This document shows, piece by piece, positions 1 through 7,839 of a DNA stretch of 64,000 nt. Position 1 is the first letter of the stretch. Every line of letters starts with the position of its first letter. Both the position numbers and the translations under genes were made by a program. The notes under the pieces are model-generated. The model saw only the letters and a program-made list of their open reading frames with translations. It was not told the origin of the DNA and did no database searches. This DNA comes from Ruminiclostridium sufflavum DSM 19573. GTDB taxonomy: Bacteria > Bacillota > Clostridia > Acetivibrionales > DSM-1351. Where the stretch lies: positions 1 to 64,000 of the forward strand of contig NZ_QKMR01000005.1 of NCBI RefSeq assembly GCF_003208175.1, given 5' to 3'.

Positions 1-183
1 GATAAACATGCAAATTTAAAGTATAAGTTTGGGAACAGACATTTTTGGGCAGAAGGATATTATATAAGCACAGTAGGTTTAAACGAAGCAACTATTAGGA
101 AGTATATCCAAGAGCAGGAGAAGCACGATATTATGGTGGATAAACTAAGTGTAAAAGAGTATGAAGACCCCTTCAAGGGGTAG
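1..183 (+). CDS. IS200-type transposase TnpA, C-terminal part (5' end outside window)
   Basis: Frame 1 is open from the first base to a TAG at 181-183. The translated tail contains FGNRHFWAEGYYISTVG, then a helix-like segment EATIRKYIQEQE, the usual end of the small Y1 (HUH) single-strand transposases of the IS200/IS605 group. The catalytic HUH motif and tyrosine would lie upstream and cannot be checked. The downstream DNA is rich in small hairpins, as expected of the right end that this enzyme family recognises. The TAG stop follows directly after a CCCC/GGGG hairpin. Family assignment is from recognition of conserved residues, not from a search. Confidence 0.85.
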   Translation, partial: DKHANLKYKFGNRHFWAEGYYISTVGLNEATIRKYIQEQEKHDIMVDKLSVKEYEDPFKG

Positions 184-326
184 CAAGTAGTACGTTTGTC
201 CCTTTAGGGGCGGCAAAGATGGCAAGGGCAATAGTAGCTTGAACAAAGTGAAAGCCAGCGTCTTTAGGCGCTAGCCGGTAACAAGCCCTTATAGGGCTAG
301 CACAAGCCACCCGTTTTACGGGTGGT
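168..326 (+). mobile_element. Hairpin-rich right end of the IS200-type element
   Basis: Five short hairpins with TT-rich loops follow each other in about 160 nt: CCCC/GGGG at 168-180, CCCTTTAGGGG near 200, AGCG/CGCT near 255-270, AGCCCT/AGGGCT at 285-299, and CCACCC/GGGTGG at 307-325. Subterminal hairpins at the 3' end are the recognition sites of IS200/IS605 transposases. The exact cleavage point cannot be fixed without the left end. No second ORF (TnpB) is present on this side. Confidence 0.55.
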
Positions 327-484
327 CATGACTTATGAAACCTTTCAGTTCAGCAGGAGATATTGAGTAATTCGACGAGCTATATTCGATTCTGATGCTT
401 AAATATATAAGTGATGGTTTTATATTGATAATATGCAGGATGAAGCTGAAATTGGCTTGTGAGACTTCACGGATACTATTTCGG

Positions 485-520
485 ACTATCGGCTTTCAGC
501 CGATAGTAATTGACTTTTTT
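485..520 (+). terminator. Perfect 10-bp hairpin with T-run; 3' part is an interspersed repeat
   Basis: ACTATCGGCT and AGCCGATAGT form a perfect stem with a 3-nt loop (485-507), followed by AATTGAC and six T. The segment 490-520 recurs with one mismatch at 40841-40871. It could act as a terminator for transcripts leaving the IS, or be the end of a small mobile repeat. Confidence 0.5.
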
Positions 521-664
521 AAAAGTTTTCTGTTTAACAAACATATAATGTCATATTTAAAGGAAGCAAGCATATTTATATTAATGGTTTTACTGTAGTT
601 CAATTGCATATTTATGTAATTTGTATAAGGATATCACATGTTTTTGGTAAATTACAAAAAAATA

Positions 665-693
665 TCGACAAATGAAAATAAATAGGATATAAT
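665..693 (+). promoter_or_regulatory. Sigma-A-type promoter of agrBD
   Basis: TCGACA (665-670), a 17-bp spacer, and a perfect TATAAT (688-693) lie about 28 bp before the agrB start codon. The -35 has one mismatch to TTGACA. Confidence 0.6.
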
Positions 694-721
694 GGTGTAA
701 AATGTAACATGCGGTGATAAT

Positions 722-1303
722 ATGTTGTCAAAAATTGTGAAAAAAATTACCGATGAAATTGTTATGAATGTACCGGGAATAACTGAAGAAAAAGCGGAAC
801 AAATTGATTATGGTTTGTATGTGGCTTTTTCAGATAGTTTGAAATTAATTGCAGTATTGATTACCGCTTTATTTCTTGGTAAATTCGAATATACTGTTGT
901 CGCTGCTGTTGTTTTTGCTTTAAATAAATCTTATTTGGGCGGAGCTCATGCAAAGACACAAGTGGGATGCTTAATTTCATATTTTGTATTTATTTTTAGT
1001 TCTGTTTATATATGTGAGTCAGTAGATGTTTTATATATTAATATATTTTTATTTATTGTATCGGGAATTTTAGCAGCATTATTTGCACCTGCAGACTTAG
1101 TGACAAAGCCTATAATTTCTGAAAGAAAGAAGAAGGAACTAAAGATTAAGGGAAGTCTTTTATTATTACTGTTATTTTTAGTTTCGTTCTTTGTTCCTGT
1201 TGTTTACTCAAATATTATTTCTTTAATTACTTTAATATCGACGATTAATACTACACCACTGGTGTACAAATTAACAAAAAATAAGAGGGGTGGGATAATA
1301 TGA
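722..1303 (+). CDS. agrB: AgrB-type membrane peptidase processing the autoinducer peptide
   Basis: 193 residues with several hydrophobic membrane segments, the usual AgrB length. The conserved catalytic pair is visible: His76 and Cys83 in GGAHAKTQVGC, equivalent to His77/Cys84 of staphylococcal AgrB. The family cleaves the C-terminal tail of the AgrD propeptide and forms the thiolactone. The stop overlaps the agrD start (ATGA at 1300-1303), so the two are translationally coupled. A sensor kinase of the AgrC type lies convergently downstream. Start preceded by GCGGTGAT as a modest ribosome site. Confidence 0.92.
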   Translation: MLSKIVKKITDEIVMNVPGITEEKAEQIDYGLYVAFSDSLKLIAVLITALFLGKFEYTVVAAVVFALNKSYLGGAHAKTQVGCLISYFVFIFSSVYICESVDVLYINIFLFIVSGILAALFAPADLVTKPIISERKKKELKIKGSLLLLLLFLVSFFVPVVYSNIISLITLISTINTTPLVYKLTKNKRGGII

Positions 1304-1434
1304 AATTAAAAATTAAACTGATGGTATTGACAGTTCTGTCTTTGATTGGTATGTTTGCTGCTACTGCATCTGCGAATGCCTGTTGGATTTGGGCTTTTTA
1401 CCAGAGGGAATGTCCCAGATCTTTGCTTAAGTAA
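1300..1434 (+). CDS. agrD: AgrD-type cyclic lactone autoinducer propeptide (44 aa)
   Basis: ATG overlaps the agrB stop. The 44-residue product has a positively charged amphipathic leader (MKLKIKL...), an Ala-rich stretch, then ANACWIWAFYQRECPRSLLK at the C terminus. Clostridial AgrD peptides have the same plan: Cys plus aromatic residues, then (H/Y)Q-x-E-x-P-x-SL. By alignment with that pattern the signal would be a thiolactone starting at Cys28 and ending before Tyr34-Gln35, possibly a six-residue CWIWAF ring. Ring size and N-terminal trimming are inferences. A second Cys (38) in the tail is unusual. Confidence 0.88.
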   Translation: MKLKIKLMVLTVLSLIGMFAATASANACWIWAFYQRECPRSLLK

Positions 1435-1457
1435 AACAGTAAAACAAAAAAGGCTAA

Positions 1458-1487
1458 AGCAAAAGAGGCTATCAAGCCTCTTTTGCT
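1458..1487. terminator. Bidirectional terminator between agrD and the AgrC-like gene
   Basis: A perfect 13-bp inverted repeat (1458-1470 / 1475-1487, loop ATCA) with A-rich and T-rich stem bases. It covers the last codons and stop of the convergent kinase gene and can serve both strands. Confidence 0.75.
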
Positions 1488-2779
1488 ATGCTTATAACTT
1501 GTGAAAATGTCATGCTGTCTTTATTGAAGGAGGTTGTATTAAAAATATTCTTATAGGAGCTGAGTATTTTATTTGCTATGATAAGCCCATTTCCTCTGTC
1601 TGCTCCCTTTTTGGATTTTTCAAGGATTGGGATTTCTGTGCACTCGTTATTTATTGTTATTATAAGGCTTTTTTCCGTATTTTCCATCTGCATCTCAATT
1701 TTCATTTTTCCGTTGTTCAATACTTCTTCTATTGCATTGTCAAGGTAAATGCCTATGACCTCGCACAATTCGGAAATCCTGATATCAGGAATTGAATCTA
1801 CCACATCAATAACCTTAAGATTAAAAGCTATCCCTTGGCTGTCTGCATAATTCATTTTGGCTGAAATAATACCAAACAGCCCCGCGTTTTTGATATTATA
1901 TATTGCCGTATTCCCTAAGTTTTCATTTAATTCTAATATTTCCTTCAGATATAATTCTGCCGCCTCGTACTTTTTCATTTGATACATTGCATATAAAACC
2001 GTAAGGTGATTTGTATGGTCATGCTTCAGCCTTCTTAAATCTTCGAGAGTATTGGCGAGAGATTCATTGTAGAACATTTGCTGATGCTGCTCTTCCTTCT
2101 GCATTTCATATCTATGATAAATACTGATATACCAGACTGTTGAAATAAAATATATAAGGGAGGATATGAGTGAGACCACAAGAGAAACCGGATCGTAATG
2201 AATTGCATAATATACTCCGAAATATGAAGCCATTACAATAACGGTAATAATCAGTAAAAATCCTATAGGTTTAAGATTTCTGATATTTGAAAGCATTTTA
2301 GTATATGTACTGAGCTTTATAAGGATGAAGGTTACTATATAAATAATAATATTCATTATTAAGAACAAATCAGGATTATTGTTTATCAATTCCTGAGACA
2401 CCTCAATTCCGAACATATAAAAAATAGGAGCAACTGTGGCATTTCCAATTCCCATAAAAATGATTATAATGCAAAACGCAAGAATAGATTTAATCCATTC
2501 GATTTTAAAAAAGAATTTTATTATTACTATATTTATTATAGTCAATATTATTGATTTCATAAATTGCAGGCTAAGTGGTATATTCAGCACGCTCATCCAT
2601 AGGGTGGATATCAATCCGTTCAGAACGCCGACAGAAATAGAAAATATGATAATTATATTGCGCTTAATGGTAACATTAAAATTTACTTTAAGAAATTCGC
2701 AAGTTAAGTATGTAGTAATTATTGCAAAGACTGTGTTAATTAACAACTGTTCTAATATATACACTAAAAGTCCCTCCAT
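1472..2779 (-). CDS. agrC: AgrC-like GHKL sensor histidine kinase
   Basis: 435 residues. The first ~220 are six or seven membrane segments, a sensor domain of the AgrC type. Then a coiled helix and the SPOB-like phosphoacceptor motif LKHDHTNHL with His253 as probable phosphorylation site. The GHKL ATPase has its N-box near EVIGIYLDNAIEE (Asp347-Asn348) and a G-box near GNGLIIANK (about 396-405). It probably senses the peptide made from agrD, encoded convergently. No LytTR response regulator (AgrA) is next to it; the gene before it in the same direction encodes an XRE repressor-like protein 91 bp upstream. Confidence 0.85.
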   Translation of the reverse strand: MEGLLVYILEQLLINTVFAIITTYLTCEFLKVNFNVTIKRNIIIIFSISVGVLNGLISTLWMSVLNIPLSLQFMKSIILTIINIVIIKFFFKIEWIKSILAFCIIIIFMGIGNATVAPIFYMFGIEVSQELINNNPDLFLIMNIIIYIVTFILIKLSTYTKMLSNIRNLKPIGFLLIITVIVMASYFGVYYAIHYDPVSLVVSLISSLIYFISTVWYISIYHRYEMQKEEQHQQMFYNESLANTLEDLRRLKHDHTNHLTVLYAMYQMKKYEAAELYLKEILELNENLGNTAIYNIKNAGLFGIISAKMNYADSQGIAFNLKVIDVVDSIPDIRISELCEVIGIYLDNAIEEVLNNGKMKIEMQMENTEKSLIITINNECTEIPILEKSKKGADRGNGLIIANKILSSYKNIFNTTSFNKDSMTFSQVISIAKEA

Positions 2780-2870
2780 GCCCGAATTATCGAATAATAA
2801 TTAAACCGTGATATTATGATTTGTATGTAAGCAAAAGTTTTACGAATATTTAAAAGGCAGCTTTATATAT

Positions 2871-3263
2871 TTAGGATGTATTTTTTCCGGAAGCTGATGA
2901 TGTCTCACATTTGACCTTATCCATTGAATCTTTATACTTAAGCAGTTGAATATATTTTTCAAGTTCTTTTTTACTTTCGGGACTAAGATTGTTAATGTTT
3001 GTTATAATAGAATTCTCAATAGAATTTAGTATATAATCCGAATTTTTGTTATTTGTTCTTCCAAACAGATAATCGGAGCTTACTTCATAATAATCAGCAA
3101 GGAAATTAATAACATGAGAATCAGGCTCTCTTTTTCCCTGCTCATAATAACCATATGCGCTGGTTGTAATATTTAAGATATTTGCAATATCCTTTTGCAA
3201 TAAGTTCTTCTCTTCTCGTAGCTTCCTTAATCTGACAGAAAGTTTACTTTTATATTTTGGCAT
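2871..3263 (-). CDS. XRE-family transcriptional regulator
   Basis: 130 residues from the start MPKYKSKLSV, chosen because AGGAGA lies 5-6 nt before it; an upstream in-frame ATG at 3293 lacks such a site. Residues ~8-65 are a Cro/cI-type helix-turn-helix (LRKLREEKNLLQKDIANIL ... YGYYEQGKREP). The C-terminal half is helical with no recognised ligand domain. It precedes the kinase gene in the same direction and may control it or itself. Confidence 0.85.
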   Translation of the reverse strand: MPKYKSKLSVRLRKLREEKNLLQKDIANILNITTSAYGYYEQGKREPDSHVINFLADYYEVSSDYLFGRTNNKNSDYILNSIENSIITNINNLSPESKKELEKYIQLLKYKDSMDKVKCETSSASGKNTS

Positions 3264-3802
3264 ACAATTTCTCCTACTAAGATTATTATACAACGAAATG
3301 TCGCTTTAAAATACAAAAAACAACAAATAATTGTGGAAAGTTTTGTCGTACAACAATTTGTTAAGTCAGTCCCGTAATAAATATATTATTCCATTTAACT
3401 CTTTCATAAAACCAACCTCCGTAAACGTTTTTTTTGATTTTACAATAAAATAGATAATGTGTCAATATATGTAACAATATTAAGATAAATACAAATTAAG
3501 CTAGAAAAAAGTATTGGCTGGTTTTGTGAAGAAAAAAGCATTTAAAATAAAATTTTTTAAACATTCCGGCAGTTGAAAATATCATATGTAAAAAAGTAAC
3601 TGAATGTCCAATAAAAATTATTCTTGCAATAAATCAACTGATGCATTAATATATAAATACTGTATTGAAATGTTTTGTGCGGAAGCGGAAATAAGCCTGA
3701 CATGAGTTGACTAAATTTTAAAACATTGGTGAAGCAAGAAAACAGACACTTCAAAAAATAACAACTTCGTTGGTTTTCTCAATAATGTTAACATTGATAA
3801 TC
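3264..3802. other. AT-rich intergenic region upstream of the XRE gene
   Basis: No convincing gene. Near 3343-3363 there is TTTTGTCGTACAACAATTTG, an imperfect palindrome that could be the XRE operator; ACAACGAAATGTCG at ~3290 partly repeats it. A 65-codon minus-strand frame at 3557-3754 lacks a ribosome site and family likeness and is rejected. Confidence 0.4.
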
Positions 3803-3832
3803 TTGACAATGTCCAACTTAAAATATTATTAA
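3803..3832 (+). promoter_or_regulatory. Putative sigma-A promoter of the structured RNA
   Basis: TTGACA (3803-3808), 18-bp spacer, TATTAA (3827-3832). Transcription would start near 3838-3840, right where the foldable sequence begins. Confidence 0.45.
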
Positions 3833-3837
3833 TAAGG

Positions 3838-3997
3838 TTTAGCTTGAAAGCTTAAAGCATCTGTGCAAGCAGGATGCTTTGTATGGCATATAAAACCATA
3901 TATGGCTTTTCGCAGTTATGGGGAGAGTATGGCTGGAAATCAGCTGTATATCTCTGAGAAGAGGCGGTTTTCCACTGATGGCTTAGCCCTTTTTATA
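3838..3997 (+). ncRNA. Candidate structured small RNA, unidentified
   Basis: About 160 nt between a TTGACA promoter and a GC stem with a T-run (GGCTTAGCCCTTTTT). Internal helices can be drawn: AAAGCATC/GATGCTTT (3854-3861/3873-3880), CATATA/TATATG (3887-3892/3899-3904) and a long hairpin at about 3923-3956 with loop GAAAT. The 5' GGTTTAGC can pair with 3' GCTTAGCC, closing the whole domain with one mismatch. No ORF runs through it. It does not match a riboswitch consensus I know. abrB downstream has its own promoter, so this is more likely a free-standing RNA than a leader. Confidence 0.4.
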
Positions 3998-4260
3998 CCA
4001 GTACTCGTTAGAATTTGCGGGGATAGAGTATCATAGGAGATATTTATATCAAGATTATAATATCGTTTTTCAGCTGGTATGAAAATTGTATATATTATAA
4101 AAAATAATACATTTATTTACTGGGAACTTATTTCAAATTAATATTTGGGCAAAGAATAGGAAACTAGGCTTATTCCAGCGGTTTTAATAATGCTTCTCAC
4201 ATATGTAAAAAAATAATACATATATTTTATGTTTTTATACGACATTTTTCTTGAAAATTG

Positions 4261-4289
4261 TTGACAAATAGTAGGAGATATAGTAAAAT
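4261..4289 (+). promoter_or_regulatory. Sigma-A promoter of the AbrB-type gene
   Basis: TTGACA (4261-4266), 17-bp spacer, TAAAAT (4284-4289), about 42 bp before the start codon. Confidence 0.65.
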
Positions 4290-4331
4290 AATGTCGAAGG
4301 GAATAAAAAATTGTAAAGGAGGCACACATTT

Positions 4332-4574
4332 ATGAAATCAACAGGAATAGTAAGGAAGGTAGACGAGCTGGGCAGAATTGTATTGCCGATAGAATTAAGA
4401 AGGACTTTTAACATTGAGGAGAAGGATGCTTTGGAGATATATGTGGATGAGTCAACAATTATATTAAAAAAGTATGAGCCGGCATGCATTTTCTGCAATG
4501 ATGCAACAAATGTAACAAACTATAAGGGTAAGAATATCTGTCAGGCATGTATGAATGAATTGAAGAAAGATTAA
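4332..4574 (+). CDS. AbrB/SpoVT-family transition-state regulator
   Basis: 80 residues. Residues 1-48 are the swapped-hairpin AbrB DNA-binding fold (STGIVRKVDELGRIVLPIEL). The C-terminal part has two CxxC pairs (CIFC ... CQAC), a small zinc-ribbon-like tail common in clostridial AbrB paralogues. Strong ribosome site AAAGGAGG 8 nt before the ATG. In this family such proteins control transition-phase and sporulation genes; the targets here are unknown. Confidence 0.92.
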   Translation: MKSTGIVRKVDELGRIVLPIELRRTFNIEEKDALEIYVDESTIILKKYEPACIFCNDATNVTNYKGKNICQACMNELKKD

Positions 4575-5118
4575 AAAGCACTTGTAACTACTGATATTAT
4601 CAGACTCCAAAGGGAGTATGTATTATTTCAATAAAAGGCAGCACTTGAAGTGATAATTGCTGAGACAATTGATATACAAGGCTTAAGGCAGTATGCTCAG
4701 TTGTTTAGTTTAAGTTTGAAAAGACTAAAAATAGAAGGTGATATTGTTGGGGAAAAATGATATTGCAAGAATAAATCTATTTTTATCTGCTGAGTTGGGA
4801 TTTACAAAAGTTATAGTCACTAAAGAAAAAAGGAAATATATCAAAAAAAAGATAAGCTTTTAAAGTTGGCTTATCTTTTTTTGTGTGGAAGGATACGTTA
4901 AAAAGCTTGATGTCTTGGTTATTATAAAGTCGATTGCTGTCGGTCGGGAATATATATCGTCCCTATATTTTATCGTAAGGAGGCCTGCAGATTTATCCGT
5001 TAAAAAATGCTTAATTTCTTGTATTAGCTTTCCATAACTTTTGATTTTTATAGGTATATTTTTAACTTATCTACACAGGATACTTATGAAATTATAAAAT
5101 AATTAAAAGGAGAAAATT
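4575..5118. other. Intergenic region with a possible decayed gene and a terminator
   Basis: A short frame from TTG 4747 to 4860 reads DIARINLFLSAELGFTKVIV, reminiscent of the very C terminus of RadA/Sms-type proteins (RI...A..LGF.KVIVPK), and the preceding frame is open from about 4636 to a stop at 4759. This could be a gene remnant or chance. The rest up to the catalase gene shows nothing I can name. Confidence 0.25.
4845..4882 (+). terminator. Rho-independent terminator
   Basis: AAAAAAGATAAGC (4845-4857) pairs with GCTTATCTTTTTT (4869-4881), 11-nt loop, T-rich 3' arm. Confidence 0.75.
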
Positions 5119-5811
5119 ATGTTTAAACATGACAAGGCTCTTTTGCAGGAAGTTAAGGTTGATGGACCGAATCCCGCGTATGCGGCTATGATGCAGGAGC
5201 AATTAGGCGGACCTCACGGAGAATTAAAAGCGGCGCTTCAATATATGTCTCAAAGTATGAGTATTAAGGATCCGGAAATAAAAGATTTATTTCTGGATAT
5301 TGCTTCTGAAGAGTTAGGTCACATGGAGATGGTTGCTACCACCGTCAATTTGCTGAACGGGCATACTCTTGATGCAAATAATGCAACAATAGGAAGCATT
5401 CAGGCTCATGTTTCAACCGGTCTTACACCCGCACTTACAAGCGCGTCAGGACAGTATTGGACAGCTGCATATATTGAAGAAACAGGTGACCTTGCCGCAG
5501 ATATTTTATCGAATATATCCGCTGAGCAAAGGGCAAAAGTGGTTTATCAATATCTTTACAGGCAAATAAACGATAAAGGAGTAAGGGAAACAATAGATTT
5601 TCTGCTCAATCGTGAAGAAGCGCACAATACAATGTTCAGGGAAGCTTTTAACAGACTTCAGGATACTGGTTCTTTAAAAGACTGGGGAGTAACAAAGGAT
5701 TCCAAGCTGTATTTTAATCTTTCAACGCCCGGCGGGCAGTTTTTTAATGCAAATAACCCACAGCCGCCAAGCTTCAATTCTCCTAATGCTGCGGGAGGAC
5801 CCAAGATGTAA
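5119..5811 (+). CDS. Manganese catalase, spore-coat type (CotJC-like)
   Basis: 230 residues, the short length typical of clostridial coat-associated manganese catalases. Dimanganese ligands are visible: Glu35 in PHGELKAALQY, Glu65 and His68 in ASEELGHMEM, and a second Glu/His pair in NREEAHNTMF. The C-terminal tail is Pro/Asn/Gly-rich. The family disproportionates hydrogen peroxide. The neighbours spl and sigK also point to a role in the spore. Ribosome site AAAAGGAG before ATG. Confidence 0.93.
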   Translation: MFKHDKALLQEVKVDGPNPAYAAMMQEQLGGPHGELKAALQYMSQSMSIKDPEIKDLFLDIASEELGHMEMVATTVNLLNGHTLDANNATIGSIQAHVSTGLTPALTSASGQYWTAAYIEETGDLAADILSNISAEQRAKVVYQYLYRQINDKGVRETIDFLLNREEAHNTMFREAFNRLQDTGSLKDWGVTKDSKLYFNLSTPGGQFFNANNPQPPSFNSPNAAGGPKM

Positions 5812-5823
5812 GAATAATAAATT

Positions 5824-5966
5824 GGCTGTTGCAGAATATACTTTGCATAAAAGTTATTACTGCCGGCGGAAGCTTTCATAACGATAGTAATTAATCTGAA
5901 TGCTTTCAAGGCAATAAATAACAGCAGCTTATATTGTTTTTAAGGGATATCATGCAACAGCCTTTT
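5824..5966. repeat. Long foldback with GGCTGTTGCA terminal arms
   Basis: GGCTGTTGCA (5824-5833) and TGCAACAGCC (5953-5962) are perfect inverted arms ~120 bp apart, followed by TTTT. Inner segments also pair in part. A similar foldback with GGCTGCTGCA arms occurs at 51731-51825. It may terminate transcription between the convergent catalase and lyase genes. Confidence 0.45.
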
Positions 5967-6012
5967 ATCAGGAAATGCCGGCATTAAATGCAGTTTAAGA
6001 CCGAAAATAAAT

Positions 6013-7035
6013 TTATATAATGTACAATATTTTTTTGTTTTTATAAAGTCCATCCAGTTCTTTTGTAAAAAAATCCTTAATTTCATTTATGTTTTCATTC
6101 GGATACACATACTTGCCATATCCGAACTGTCCATATTTAAATTTGCGTTCTTCGTCATTCATAGGTAAATCACTGTCGGGAAAAACCTCCAGTATTCTGT
6201 TTTTTGCTATTGTTGTATATCTGTGGGATATGATTTCAAAGGTAACGGGATAGCTTAAATTATCAGGAAGCTTGCTTCCTAATTCAAGCAGTAGATTATG
6301 GTAATCTTCTTTCCAATTCGGATAAATAAATACCGGTGCTATTAGAAAGCCTGTGGGATATCCTGCCTTGGCTGCCTTTATGCCCGCTTCTATCCTATTA
6401 TTGCGGGAGGATGTATGATGCTCATATTTATTTATTACGAAAGCAGTATTAATACTGAAGCGTATTTCTGTATGTCCGTTATGCTGAATATTAAGCAAGG
6501 TATCTATATCATTGTATTTTGTCACAAATCTGAATCTGGATTTTTCGGATTTTCCGAAAAACTCTATGGCTTTTTTTAGCGAATGTGTATAAGGCTCAAC
6601 AGGCACAGGGTCTGAGGTGGCTGCTCCTTCAAAGAGGGTTATTTCAGGGAGTCTTTCATTAATATACTTTTGAGCTTGCTTCAGAATGTCATCAATATTG
6701 GCATGGATTTTCACAAAGGGCTTATCTCCAAGCTGAGTGTTTAAATAGCAGTACTCACACTGTCCCATACACCCGGATACCAATGGGAGCTGATAGTGGG
6801 CTGAAGGCTTGCAGGATTGAAATTTTAAGCTTTTCTTAGTACCTATTACCAGAGTTTTTTTCCCTTCTCTGTATTGTGAAAATAAGTTGTCACCCGGGAT
6901 GTACTGCTTTACCCTGCCGGATACAGAGTCGATAATTTCGGTATCTGCTTTGCCTTTAAATTTGTTGAATATATTTTGGCTCATTTCATATTCTAGTGCG
7001 CTTTTCTCAAAAATAATTCTTTCAGGTATAAACAT
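6013..7035 (-). CDS. splB: Spore photoproduct lyase-family radical SAM protein
   Basis: 340 residues, usual SPL length. The radical-SAM cluster motif is CMGQCEYC (Cys89, Cys93, Cys96), with the family tyrosines at 95 and 97. The enzyme splits the 5-thyminyl-5,6-dihydrothymine dimer in germinating spores. Odd point: the B. subtilis catalytic hydrogen-donor Cys141 lies 50 residues after the first cluster Cys in FEAACTSD; here the same position (Ala139) reads FEGAATSD. The rest (THSLKKAIEFFGKSE, RFVTKYNDID, FRFSI-like) aligns well from memory. Either activity uses another donor or the protein has a changed chemistry. Ribosome site AGGAG 7 nt before ATG. Confidence 0.85.
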   Translation of the reverse strand: MFIPERIIFEKSALEYEMSQNIFNKFKGKADTEIIDSVSGRVKQYIPGDNLFSQYREGKKTLVIGTKKSLKFQSCKPSAHYQLPLVSGCMGQCEYCYLNTQLGDKPFVKIHANIDDILKQAQKYINERLPEITLFEGAATSDPVPVEPYTHSLKKAIEFFGKSEKSRFRFVTKYNDIDTLLNIQHNGHTEIRFSINTAFVINKYEHHTSSRNNRIEAGIKAAKAGYPTGFLIAPVFIYPNWKEDYHNLLLELGSKLPDNLSYPVTFEIISHRYTTIAKNRILEVFPDSDLPMNDEERKFKYGQFGYGKYVYPNENINEIKDFFTKELDGLYKNKKILYII

Positions 7036-7272
7036 AGTGTGCTCCTAACAAAATTAAATGCTTCTCGGTTAAGACTTCAAAAAATATAACTTATTATTTG
7101 ACAAAGCTGCGGAATATATTCTTTAAGAAGCAAATTCAAAGCTGATGCAGCTTAAAGCCGGCTTGAAAGCAAAGTTTGTTCTGAAAAGTGCAGTCTTAAA
7201 ATATTTATAAAGGACAGGCATTATTTATTTATTTATTCATAGAATAGAAAGGTACACTATTTTTTGAAGTAT

Positions 7273-7300
7273 GAATATTGTGAGCTATCACACATATGTC
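7273..7300 (+). promoter_or_regulatory. Possible sigma-E-like promoter of sigK
   Basis: GAATATT (7273-7279), 13-bp spacer, CATATGTC (7293-7300). The first box fits the sigma-E -35 consensus, the second fits only partly. Mother-cell expression of sigK is expected in this group. Confidence 0.35.
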
Positions 7301-7320
7301 ATGCTTCATTATTATAGGAG

Positions 7321-7839
7321 GTGCCTTGCTTGGTAGAAATACTGTTTCCTGCAATTATTAATGGACTACTAAATAACCTATTCCTTATGCTGGGCTACGT
7401 TTCAAATGTAAATTCCTTTCCTCAGCCTCTGAATTCTGAGGAGGAAATGTACTATGTTGAGGCATATAAAAATGGCGATGAGGAAGCAAGGAATGTTCTG
7501 ATTGAAAGAAACTTAAGGCTTGTTGCACATATTGTGAAGAAATACGGTTCCTGCGGCAATGACAGCGATGACCTTATCTCTATAGGTACAATCGGACTGA
7601 TAAAAGCAATATCAACCTTTAATGTGGATAAAGGTACACGTCTTGCAACTTATGCTGCCAGGTGCATAGAAAATGCTATTCTTACCTGTTACACACAAAT
7701 CACTTCTTTCGGATACCATTTGAAAAAAATCCTGATATTCTTCCTCAGAGGTTCCCTTGATGAAAATATGAACCTCGTCGTCTCCGCCGGCGTTCGGTAT
7801 AATAAATATTTTTTCAACGATTTTCCGTATCAACTCTGA
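7321..7839 (+). CDS. sigK: sigK 5' segment (pro-sigma-K N-terminal half), interrupted
   Basis: GTG start after TATAGGAG. Residues 1-118 are the N-terminal half of the mother-cell sigma factor K: a hydrophobic pro-sequence (~residues 1-26), then the segment [11 protein letters not shown], sigma region 2 ([26 protein letters not shown]) and TYAARCIEN. Homology stops at 7674-7675; from there the frame runs into the intervening element and ends at 7839, giving a 172-aa dead product. The remainder of sigK is at 14757-15125. Precise excision would join them in frame (gaa-aat | gaa-att: ...IEN-EIL...) into a 240-aa protein. The pro-sequence means processing by a SpoIVFB-type protease is probably needed as well. 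Confidence 0.93.
   Translation: MPCLVEILFPAIINGLLNNLFLMLGYVSNVNSFPQPLNSEEEMYYVEAYKNGDEEARNVLIERNLRLVAHIVKKYGSCGNDSDDLISIGTIGLIKAISTFNVDKGTRLATYAARCIENAILTCYTQITSFGYHLKKILIFFLRGSLDENMNLVVSAGVRYNKYFFNDFPYQL

Larger units (their letters stand above)
184..721. other. Intergenic region between IS end and agrB
   Basis: Contains the IS right end, the 485-520 hairpin/repeat and the agrB promoter. A 67-codon reading frame at 395-598 runs through the hairpin and repeat, has no convincing ribosome binding site and resembles no family I know, so I do not call it a gene. Confidence 0.6.

Noticed and set aside
395-598. 67-codon plus-strand ORF
   Set aside because: Runs through the 485-520 hairpin and repeat, no ribosome site, no family likeness.
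3557-3754. 65-codon minus-strand ORF
   Set aside because: AT-rich chance frame without ribosome site.
4636-4860. Small gene or RadA remnant
   Set aside because: Two short frames with a break and only weak likeness to the RadA C terminus; kept only as a note on the intergenic region.
7321-7839. sigK as a simple pseudogene
   Set aside because: The missing half lies downstream in frame with a shared core and a recombinase, so a programmed rearrangement explains it better.
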